Of a stretch of 64,000 nucleotides of DNA, positions 52,601 to 63,000 are shown one piece after another (within the stretch, counting starts at the first letter, position 1; the number at the start of each line of letters is the position of its first letter). Source of the stretch: Aliivibrio fischeri ATCC 7744 = JCM 18803 = DSM 507 (GTDB lineage Bacteria; Pseudomonadota; Gammaproteobacteria; Enterobacterales; Vibrionaceae); NCBI RefSeq assembly GCF_023983475.1, contig NZ_CP092713.1, forward strand, positions 1,116,001-1,180,000, read 5' to 3'. The notes under the pieces are model-generated. The model was not told where the DNA came from. It saw only the letters and a list, made by a program, of their open reading frames with translations, and made no database searches. The translations under genes and the position numbers were made by a program.

Positions 52601-53519
52601 ATTTTTTATCGGTCAGTGATTCAATTTTTTCTTCAGGTAATGGACCTTCTTTAAAGACGACAAACGCACGACGGTTTTCAGCATTCGCCTTTAACGTATG
52701 CTCTTGGATTATCGGTTCACTTTCACCAAATGATTTAACTTCCCAGACAAATTGCGTCGGATCTACCCTAGTTTTTAAATATTCTTGTACCGCGATAGAG
52801 CGCTCTTTTGCGAGTTTTTCATTATAACTCACGGAACCTTGATAATCCGTATGACCCGCGATCAATATGCGACCTGTCAATCCTTCTAATTTTAACGCTA
52901 GCTTATCCAATTCAATTTTATCTTTCTCTTTTAATACAGATTTATCAAAATCAAAATGTGATGCCATCGTGACATAAACTTTTCTCTTTGGCTCTGGAGG
53001 TAAGCACGCAGGGTTCGTTTCTTTCTCTACTGTTTGTTCAAAAACCAAATACGCGCGACGGTTCGCCGCATTTGCTTCTAATGTTCGCCCTTCAATTAAT
53101 GGTTTTTTCTCACCATAATATTTAATTTCCCATTCATAATTATCCGCATTCAATTGCTTTAAAAGGTATGTTTTGATTGAATCTGCTCGTCTAAGAGAAA
53201 GTTGCTCATTATATTTTTCAGAGCCTTGATAGTCCGTATGACCAACAATAGCAATTCGACCTTTTAACTTTTCAATATCACGAACAAACTGATTTAATGA
53301 TGGGAAATCCCCCTCCATTATTTCAGATTTATCAAATTCAAAGTGTTCAGCTACACCGATTTGTATTTCACGCTGTGGTACTAAACACTCTGCAATTAAA
53401 AACTTTTGAACTCGCTCATCATATTTATCAATGTTTTCTTGGCTTACGTAAGTATCAGTACTGCACCCAAACAAAGAAAGAAGACCTAATCCAATAAATA
53501 GCGATTGTTTTATTTGCAT
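52599..53519 (-). CDS. Lipoprotein with two OmpA-like domains
   Basis: A 306-residue lipoprotein (lipobox SLFGC, Cys 19). Two consecutive OmpA C-terminal domains are present: the first with HFEFDKSEI, GHTDYQGSEKYNEQLS and NRRAYLVFE (about 60-170); the second with HFDFDKSVL, GHTDYQGSVSYNEKLA and NRRAFVVFK (about 185-295). Double peptidoglycan-binding domains are unusual. It is the last gene of a set with the beta-barrel (9 bp upstream) and the giant DUF11 protein, probably one operon. Confidence 0.9.
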   Translation of the reverse strand: MQIKQSLFIGLGLLSLFGCSTDTYVSQENIDKYDERVQKFLIAECLVPQREIQIGVAEHFEFDKSEIMEGDFPSLNQFVRDIEKLKGRIAIVGHTDYQGSEKYNEQLSLRRADSIKTYLLKQLNADNYEWEIKYYGEKKPLIEGRTLEANAANRRAYLVFEQTVEKETNPACLPPEPKRKVYVTMASHFDFDKSVLKEKDKIELDKLALKLEGLTGRILIAGHTDYQGSVSYNEKLAKERSIAVQEYLKTRVDPTQFVWEVKSFGESEPIIQEHTLKANAENRRAFVVFKEGPLPEEKIESLTDKK

Positions 53520-53528
53520 CTTTCTTCC

Positions 53529-56500
53529 TTAAATTTTACCAATAAGATTAATGAATACACCACTTGCATCATAATCATCATCGTTTGTTAAGTTATCGTC
53601 GAATCGAGAAAAGTTGTACCCAACACCCATCTTAAAGTTATCTGTTAAATGTTTATTAAATGAGATAAGTGCTCCATCTTCCATTTCATCGTATTGAGTG
53701 TCTACTTTCCAATGATATTGGCCTGTTACATCCCAATTCTTCATTATGCGATAAGAAGCACTGATGCCTGTGAGATAAATTTGGCTATTAACATCAATCC
53801 CAGTACCTGATGCACGATCAAAACGTTCATATTTATCTTTATACGCGTATTTCGCGCCAAAATCCCAATGAGCATTCCAGGAATATATCGCCTCAGTTTC
53901 GATGATATGGTTTTCTTCATCTGAATATTCAACATCCCGATTTAGGTTATCAAAGTCGACTAAATATGTATAACGTGCCAATAAATTCAATCTATCATTG
54001 TAAATTGGTCGATAAGCTAAACCGATACTGGATTCAATAAAGCGCTCAAGTAATTCTCTGTTGGTTTCATTTTCTGAGCGAGAATAATTAAACTTACCAA
54101 ACAAGGTGTATTCTTCGGTTAAGTGGTGGGTATAACTATTTGTTGTTACCCATTGCTCAATTTTCTCATTGGTTTCTTCAGTTTCATCGACACGATATTC
54201 AAACTTGTTCTTTAAAAGAACGTCATCAAGATCAAAACTTATACTAAAGCTGATGGCTTTACGGTGAACAAGACCCGTTAGTGTATTATTGGGGTCATTA
54301 TTATATTCAATCTCACCTTGTTGGTAAGCAATACCAAGATCAATATCATCGGTAAATTCATTATCAAAGCCAAATGAATCAATACGACCTTTTCCATTGT
54401 TTTCATTAACAAATTGATTCTCTTGATAGAAATCGACAGTTTGAGTTAACGCCGCTCTTTGCCCTAAAATTACGTTATTTTGATCCTGATAATTATCTTC
54501 TACATAAGTAACATAAGTAGAATAATCTTTAGTTACATCATAATTTACTGTGGCTTCTGCAGCATCACCACGGCTACCTGTTGTGTATGCCCCACCAAGC
54601 GTCAGATCCTCTAGGATTCTTGTTTCTGCACCCACAGTGACACTGTCGTTATCATCATAGGAATCCGTCGCATCCACGGTTGTTTGAGCTTTAACGTAAA
54701 CGCTATTTTCACTATCCCAAAGGTACTCTGCTTTTGCTCCCGCTAATGAGCCAGTTCCTAACTCTTTCTGTCGATTGAGTTCTTTAACATGCTTTCCTGC
54801 TAATGAAATTTTTACATGTTCGGTAACCAAAAACTGTGTTTCTAACTCAATTTGTTCACTGTCTGTTTCTAATGTACCGTCTAACTCTTTTTCTTCCATC
54901 GATGTAAAACGAGTGGATACTTGAACTCGATCACCAACTTGTAAACGAACTTCTGTCCCATAAGACTCTTGTTCAAGATCATCACTTTGGCTCGCGTATG
55001 AGTACCCCGCATCTTTTGATTTATACCAAGCTTTGACATCATTCCCTACAGCACCGAACAAACCCGGAGCAAGATCATATAAACTGGCGACACCAAGAAC
55101 TTGAATGTTATTTCCTTCACGATCATTTACATTACCCGATGTAATTGGCGTAAAGGTTAAACCACCATCAAATGAAACAAAGTTACTGTCTGCTTGTGTT
55201 CCAGTCGTGTGTCCGAACTCTGTTTTTAAATAAGTACCTTCTGTTGCACGTAATGTGAGATCCGTTGAATACAGTTCGTAATCTTGACTGTCTTTTTCTT
55301 CTGTTATGTAAGTTGCACCAACCCCAATATAATCGTTGATCCAACCTTTGACACGACCACCATAGGCCATCGCATCTTGTGCGTCTTTACCCCTTGGAAC
55401 GTATTCATAATCAACAGATAAATAGTTTTCATAACCACCACGAGGTGAATCATCTATTACCGAACCAAAACTGTCTGAAACAATATCGGATAACGGTCTC
55501 GTTAAGATAATTCGGCCTTGATATTCGTCTATCTCATAATCACGTCCTGATTGTAATGGGATTTCTCTCTCTACAATCCCGCTGTCTTTATTCATGACTT
55601 TAATCATGACTTTATCGCTACCAGGTAGCACTTCACCATGTTGTAAGAAGTATAATGAACCACCCGTTCCTAAAAACTCATCATGCGAATAAAGTGAATC
55701 TGCTTGTGAAGCAAAACCGACAATATTTAAACGGTCTTCACCGTATAAGGTAGTTTCTCGTGTGCGGTAATCTCCTTTAAAACCGTATAAACTGCGGTTG
55801 TAATCACCATTATCTGTACCCGTAATTCCAGTATTGAAATTACCCCACAGATATTGAGATTTATCGTATTGAACATCGAGGTAAACTTTACCTTTTGTGT
55901 TCACCACTTTTTGAATATTAGCCCCATCACCATAATTGCCATACATCATTTCATCGTCACCATCGACAATGTCAAAGACAGTCGAAGCGTCATTTGCAGC
56001 AAATGGATTTTTGAACATATCCTTTACGGCACTATCCTTCGTATCTACATGAGCAACAACTCGTAATTTGTCACCAAACTTTCCCTGACCAAAATAGGCA
56101 ATACGTCCTTGGTTATAGATATCTTGAGCATATTGCTCATTGACCTCTAACGCACCTGTGCTACCACCTACACGATTTGCGCCAACATAAAAATCAGCTA
56201 AACCAGCTTGTGCATAATAGGTATCAGGAATACGGGCATAAAGAGAGAATCGACGCTCTTCTCCTGAGTCGAAAACAACCGTTGTAGGGAATCGATACGC
56301 GTCCGTTGGTAGGAAGATTTCCGCATATAAATCCCCTTCTACAACATCAAATTCATCTTCGCCGATAATCACTTTATCGACGCCATCTAACCCTGTACCA
56401 ATGAATTTTGCTAAACCTGATGAGGTTGGAATGTTATGACGCATCAAACGTGACTTACCAAAATGACGACCCGAGTCTTCGTCATTTATGTTTTTATCAA

Positions 56501-57065
56501 TAGAAAGATCTTTATTAGGTCGAACAAGATCAATCACACCCAAACTGGTGACATCCATATTGCCATCTTTATCCCAAACTTTGAGTCTAAACAGCAGCTG
56601 CTCACCTAACCTAAATTGATAGTCAACCTCTGTTGAGCCATCCCACTCGATATCTGTACTATTTGCTAATACATCGCCTTTTTTTACGATTAAAGGTTCG
56701 GACAAATGGCGATCGGCACCACGGTATACTTCTACCTGCCATGTCTTTATGTAATAACTGTAGTTTGTATTAACAGAAAAATTCAGCGCATTAACTAAAG
56801 CACCATTTTCAATTTCAGCCTCATCACTCACACTCAAATCTAATACAGGGTTAAATTTGGTGATATCACGACTTGCCCATATTGCGCCTTCATCTAAATA
56901 AATGCGTGAACTGTCTGTTTGTTCATGAGCGTCAACTAAGATCCCCATAGTATCAGAATCGAGCTGTTGTAAATTCTCGGTATTTTTAGCAAAAGTCATA
57001 ACAGGTAATGCTGATAATACGCACACTGTTATGCTTTTTTTCTTAAAAATATTTAGGCTTTTCAT
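53529..57065 (-). CDS. Large outer-membrane beta-barrel protein
   Basis: A 1,178-residue exported protein (signal peptide SITVCVLSALPVMTFA). The first 280 or so residues form beta-sandwich-like domains (VEVYRGADRHLSEPL; FRLKVWDKDGNMDV); from about 285 on it shows long alternating amphipathic strands with many Tyr, Asp and Asn, ending in DASGVFINLIGKI, typical of a large outer-membrane barrel. It lies between a giant DUF11 protein and an OmpA lipoprotein. A role as anchor or exporter of the giant protein is inferred. Confidence 0.8.
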   Translation of the reverse strand: MKSLNIFKKKSITVCVLSALPVMTFAKNTENLQQLDSDTMGILVDAHEQTDSSRIYLDEGAIWASRDITKFNPVLDLSVSDEAEIENGALVNALNFSVNTNYSYYIKTWQVEVYRGADRHLSEPLIVKKGDVLANSTDIEWDGSTEVDYQFRLGEQLLFRLKVWDKDGNMDVTSLGVIDLVRPNKDLSIDKNINDEDSGRHFGKSRLMRHNIPTSSGLAKFIGTGLDGVDKVIIGEDEFDVVEGDLYAEIFLPTDAYRFPTTVVFDSGEERRFSLYARIPDTYYAQAGLADFYVGANRVGGSTGALEVNEQYAQDIYNQGRIAYFGQGKFGDKLRVVAHVDTKDSAVKDMFKNPFAANDASTVFDIVDGDDEMMYGNYGDGANIQKVVNTKGKVYLDVQYDKSQYLWGNFNTGITGTDNGDYNRSLYGFKGDYRTRETTLYGEDRLNIVGFASQADSLYSHDEFLGTGGSLYFLQHGEVLPGSDKVMIKVMNKDSGIVEREIPLQSGRDYEIDEYQGRIILTRPLSDIVSDSFGSVIDDSPRGGYENYLSVDYEYVPRGKDAQDAMAYGGRVKGWINDYIGVGATYITEEKDSQDYELYSTDLTLRATEGTYLKTEFGHTTGTQADSNFVSFDGGLTFTPITSGNVNDREGNNIQVLGVASLYDLAPGLFGAVGNDVKAWYKSKDAGYSYASQSDDLEQESYGTEVRLQVGDRVQVSTRFTSMEEKELDGTLETDSEQIELETQFLVTEHVKISLAGKHVKELNRQKELGTGSLAGAKAEYLWDSENSVYVKAQTTVDATDSYDDNDSVTVGAETRILEDLTLGGAYTTGSRGDAAEATVNYDVTKDYSTYVTYVEDNYQDQNNVILGQRAALTQTVDFYQENQFVNENNGKGRIDSFGFDNEFTDDIDLGIAYQQGEIEYNNDPNNTLTGLVHRKAISFSISFDLDDVLLKNKFEYRVDETEETNEKIEQWVTTNSYTHHLTEEYTLFGKFNYSRSENETNRELLERFIESSIGLAYRPIYNDRLNLLARYTYLVDFDNLNRDVEYSDEENHIIETEAIYSWNAHWDFGAKYAYKDKYERFDRASGTGIDVNSQIYLTGISASYRIMKNWDVTGQYHWKVDTQYDEMEDGALISFNKHLTDNFKMGVGYNFSRFDDNLTNDDDYDASGVFINLIGKI

Positions 57066-57085
57066 AATAACTTCTCTTCTTTTTA

Positions 57086-60000
57086 TTATTTTGAGTTATT
57101 CTTTTCTTCACTTTGCACACTAAAGTTAAATTTAGTCAGTGCATGCGGTGTTATTCGTAATACCTTCGGATTTTCACTAATTACTGTCATCCCTGTAGGC
57201 AATGAATCGCTGTCGACTTTTACAAGGAATTGTTTTCCTTTTTTATCTAATACCCATTGATCAGGTACGTGATAACGACCATATTGATCGGTTTCTATAA
57301 TGATCCCTTCAACGGTTAATAACCTTACTCCTGGAATACCATCTTCATATAAGCCTATATTTTCGATGATAATTTCCCACAAATAATGGTCACCATCTTT
57401 ATAGAGATTACGAGTAACATTCAGATTTTCACCTGTTAGTCCTTCTTGTCTGTCACCGGTATGGTTTGTTATTACACTGTCGTCTTTTTTAAACAGGATA
57501 TGAGTGCCATCTTCAGTTTCTACAGTAAAATCAAACTTATCTTTAGTGATTGTTGCAAATTGCAATACTGCCTTGTTTCCTTCTGGCAAAGTCCTATTTC
57601 TCGATAAACCAAATAGATGATCAATAACTATACTTTTATTGATAGGTGCAATATCGCTTTCGCTTACGTTTTCTTCTTGACCTAAAATCTCTAAGGTTGT
57701 TGAATTTGATATGTACGCTGACCTAGGTATATCTGCGGTGATTTTAATCTCATAAGCCGTTGCTTCTGCTTGGTAGCCATCGCCGTTATGATCTTCAAAT
57801 ACTTTCCCAATAATTGATGCGGTATCAAATAACTTATCAGGCGTAATTTCAACGGTAGCACTACTCATGTTTGACTTAATTTGCAGAGGCCCACTCGTCA
57901 TTCCTTCTGCTGGTGTCATGGCATAAGCTGTATTGACATAACTACCAAAGGTTGCACCAACGGTTACTCGCAACAAATAACGAACACGCACCTTTTCTTG
58001 AATAGTGGAACCACTTGAACCATACGCAAGCATATCGCCAATATTAAATGTTAATACATTAGTAATACTTGGTTCTTGAGTATTAAATACATCATCAAAT
58101 GTATCGAACTGTCCATCAGGTCCACTGTTTGTTATTTCAGTTGAACCTTCCACATATTGAAAACCCGAAGGGTATCTATCTTCTAATTTCACCCCTTTAA
58201 ATTCAGCTTCATTATGATTTTCAATGATGACTTCGTACTCAATGACATCACCCACTTGAGCTGAGTCTTTAAGTGCTTGTTTGGTTACTTGCAGTTCACC
58301 TTCATTATCTGCAAACTTCTTAACATGAATAGTTACGCTGTCTTCCGCCGTTATTCCTCCCGGAGTCGTGGCAGTAAATGTGTTAGTTATATCATCATCA
58401 AGACCTTTACCAATTTGACCAACAATGATGATTTCAAATGCGTTACCTTCATATGCTTTTAGCGTTTGAGTTGAATCTAAATCAACCGAACTTTGAGTAT
58501 CTACAACAGCGCCACTTGGAAATTCAATGATTTTTGCCGTCCATTCAGTAAATAATGGGTTGCCATTTGCACCTTGTAGTTTTGATATTTCATCAACTAG
58601 GCGAACTCCCGTCACGTCTGAAGAACCTCGGTTAGTGACACCTAAAGTGAAGGTAATTTCATCATCATCATTGGTATATTCTGATTTATCTGCCACTTTT
58701 TTAACCATAAGGACCACTTCTTCTGGTTTTAAAATGGCGGTTGAATCAATGCTCGTTGTGCCATCATCCATACTTGCGGTATTGCTTATTTCTCCTAATG
58801 CATCAGGATTAACAACACCACTAACAATAAAATCGACAGTAGCATTTGGGGCAAGGTTGATAGTTACATCAAGATCACTTCCGATAGGTAGTGGATCTAT
58901 TGTTGTTGTGTCGTATTTGTCATTTTGTATTTCATAATCAATACGCCAAGAGCTGAACGCATCTTCAGTTCCACCTAAAATAGTTGTTACTTTTAAGTCA
59001 CTAATTAAGTCAGTTACTTTAATATTTTGAGCAAAACTAGCGGCATTATTCACTAATGTGATATGGAATTCAGCTTCTTCTCCTGCAACATAATTTCCTT
59101 CTTGAGTGCCATCTTTTAATGTTTTTTCAAATGAAACACTTTGAAGTTCTGGTTTTAACTCTGCTTCTTTAGTTATGGTTACGACATTAAAATCCATAAC
59201 GGCTGTATTTTTAATGATACCTACTGCTTTTTGATTTACATCGCCACTGACTGTAAAAGTTACAGTATCTAACGGAGCTAAATCGATATTCACTTCGATA
59301 TCTTCATTAATAGTGGCACTTGTTCGGGTAATAACCGTATTCGGGTCATTGGCTTCTACATCTAATACCCAGTGACTAAATGCTTGCTCTGTTGTTCCGT
59401 CAATCGTCTCGACGGTTAATGCTGATATGATGTCATCAACTTTTATGTCATCTGCAAAGCCATTAGTTTCATTTTTAACCGTAATAATGAAATCAGACGA
59501 CTCCCCTGGAACATAAAACTCTACCGGCGCTTCTTTTGTTAAAGTCACTGTTGGAATAATCGGAACACTGATCGCTTCAGCCGTTTGTGATACACCATCT
59601 AATTCAACCGTTACTGTATTTTTTACCTCACCGTGAATCGTAGGTAACAATACTGCACTCAGTGTAATAGTTAGCTCATCATTTGGTGCTATTTCGATGG
59701 TTCCATTCATATCACCTGAATGTATAGTTGGAATGGTTGTCTCACCCGTTAATGAGCTACCACTAATGGTTATTGAATTAGGGTCAAAAGCAGTAATGGT
59801 TGTACCGTCAATCGTTGTACTTTCAATCTTTGATAAAAAATCACTGATTTGAACGTCTTTCGCCCATGCGCCAGTCGTGTTTGTCACTTTAATGGTGTAA
59901 GTCAGCGTATCTCCCGCCTCATACACTGGTTTATCAATGGTTTTACTCACCGTTAACGCCGCTAATTCAGGTGTGTATGTTGCTTCTGCTCTTTTTAATT

Positions 60001-63000
60001 TATTTTCGGCATCAGTTACGTTAACGATGTTGGTAATGTCTCCCATTGCCTTATCATTAACTTGCCCTTCAAGATGCAGTTGGATCTTATGCGACGGTGC
60101 AATGTTATAGTTGACTTCATAACCCGATGACCCGATAATTTCACTACCAGATATCGGCTGAGATAATGACGGTTCTGCGCCAACCACAGTTATATTTGTT
60201 ATATCCCACTGTGCAAATACTTGCCCATCACGAGCCTGCCCCGCAAAATCCGTTTTAATACTTTTACTTAAATCACTAATATTAACGTTAGTTAGGTAAC
60301 CACCACCTATGTTTTCAACTTCAACATCAAAACCAATTACTTCTCCAGGAACATAGGTTGCTGGTGTTTTTGTTGCTGATTTTGATACGGTTAATTCTCC
60401 CTTTTCAGGTACGATATAACCAACATCAACGCGATAATCAGCTCCATTGATCGTTACTGTATTTGTAAATTGGCCAATAGCATCTTTACGTATTACCCCA
60501 GAGATCTTAATTTCAACTTCAGTCAATGTTGAATCAAGATGTCTTGCTGCCATTTTTATTACAGAATTAATATCACCACTCGTAGGTAAACTGCTTATAT
60601 CCGTATAACTTGGTGTCGAATCATGATCACCGTCGGAGATAACCTTAGAAACTATAGTCCAAGATTCTAATGCCGATTTCATCGTTCCATCTGCCGTTTC
60701 CACCATGAATGATGAAATGAGATCAACAATCGTTACTTCAGTATTAGTATCCGATTTATTTAATATACGAATGGTATAGTTGATCGACTGTCCAGGTGTA
60801 TAACTATCGATATCAGATTGTTTGATTGCAATAATTTTTGCGGTTCCGGCATCAAGTGTTACATCGTTAGTATTAGTACCATCAACTTGTGCAATATTAG
60901 TGATTGACCCGGTTGCATCGTTCGAAACAGTGCCCGATATTTCAAATTTAACCGTATCTCCTGACATTAAATCGAATGTGGCATTCAGATCAGATGTCCC
61001 TTCATATTGACCAGTAATAGAAAAACGAGACGGATCGGGTTGCTCAAGTAAATGAACATTAGTTAATGAAAATGCACTGCCACCATCTGATGTTTTAATT
61101 GAGCTTACAATATCTTTAATTACTACATCATTAGCTGTACCTTCCCCGTCATTTCTTACGATCACCTCATAAGTGACTTGACCACTAGGGTTATATTGGC
61201 AGCCACTTCCTGTTGATGATGGAAAAGAACAAGTACTACTGTCTGCTGTCGTATTGGTTACTAATTTTTCAAAAACAAGTTTTGGTGCGACAGGAGGAAT
61301 AGGATCCGTATTGACGGTATTATTTCCACCAATAGCGGTGTTTGCGTCAACAATACCAACAGCATCAGTACGAATTTGTCCTGTGATTGTGAACGTTATC
61401 TCTTCCATTGGTGCGATATCAAGCCCATCAGCTTCTTTAATATCAACATCCCCTTTGGGATCATAATCAAGAGGTTTAGTATCAACGCTACCATTTAAAC
61501 CTGTTGTTACAACATCAGTAATGTTGGTATTGATTAATGCAGATTCGATACCTCCACCAATCACTTCCACTTTTATCTCAGAAAGCAGATCTTGAATAAT
61601 GGTGTTATCACGCCATACAGGTTGAATATTCTTAACAATAAATTGATATTCAACCGTATCACCCGGTTTATAAGTATCACCACGACTGTATGGTTTCCCA
61701 CCCACTGAAATAATGGTTTTTGTCACTTCTAAGCCTGAAGGATCTGAAGTAATGTTTGATTTTGGAAGATTACTACCGCCATAAGTTGGCGTAATTTTTA
61801 TCGCATCCAAACTGTCATCACGAATTTGCGATTCCATTACAAAATCTATCCATCCATTTGGGGCGATTGACACGGATGGAATATCAATATCTGCATTATT
61901 TCCACCGACAAAACCACCAATAGAAGTCGTTGGTTCGCCTGATGTTGTTGCTGTTACTGTCCAGCCATTCGGTTGATACACAGACGCTTTATCGTTATTA
62001 CCTTGACCTACAGCGGTTTGTGCTAATCGTACTTTAAGCTCTGAAAACTTTTCAATAAGAGCCTTTCCATATTCAAGACCATCACCTGTGTTTTCAATTC
62101 GCAGATGATAAAAGACCTTTTGTTGATCTGTTTGATGGTTGTAGGTTTTCTTAACACTAGTCAGTGCATTATCAGAATAAGCTTTATGTAGTTTGTTTAA
62201 TGCTACAGGTAGCATCACTGAACGATCTGATGTCACGGTATGTCGACCATCAATCAAGGCACTATTTTTAAATTCACCTACTGCATTTTCAACAATATGA
62301 GCTTTAATTTTATACCTAACATATGAGCCAAGCGGATCTGAACTTTTAGCAGCTAAATCAAATTCTGTATCAATATCTCTATTATCTTGAACATGTCCAG
62401 GATTGGATATTGGGCTTCTGTCCGTCTCAGTGACAATCTGCCAACTATCAAACGCTGGACATTGTTCTATTGAGCCAGTTGTTACATTGTAACAATCAGT
62501 TTTAATTGAACGAATTCGGTCAGTGATAGTAATGTCGTTTAAGTGAACTTCATTATCATTGGTTATTTCTATTTGATACTCAATAAATCCATCGGGTTTA
62601 TAGCCAGCAAGACCACTACTCAACTTGGTCACACCATCAGTATCATAATAAGCAAGAATCGATTTTGAATACTCAAACTTTTGAGCATCGGGTTTAGATA
62701 ATGCACTTACACGATCACCATTAACCGATAATATATTAATAATATCGCCTATTGCTGTTGGGTTTACCGTAGTAGTAACAACATAATCAATGGTAGCTCC
62801 CGCTGGGATTGAAGCTCTTGTATTTAAATCTCTACCATCCGTAGTGGTTCCAACTTGAACATTACTGCCTGGTGCATCGCCACTCACTTGAGGGTCAATC
62901 GTCCACCCCGGCAAAAATGCGGATCCCATCGTTCCATCAACTAACTCAACTTGTACTTTTGATATTTCATCTAGAACAGGGATATCATAAGCATTGCCCT

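Noticed and set aside
58527-58937. Plus-strand open frame of 136 codons inside the giant gene
   Set aside because: It is a shadow of the DUF11 repeats in the opposite frame, with no ribosome site and repeat-driven composition.
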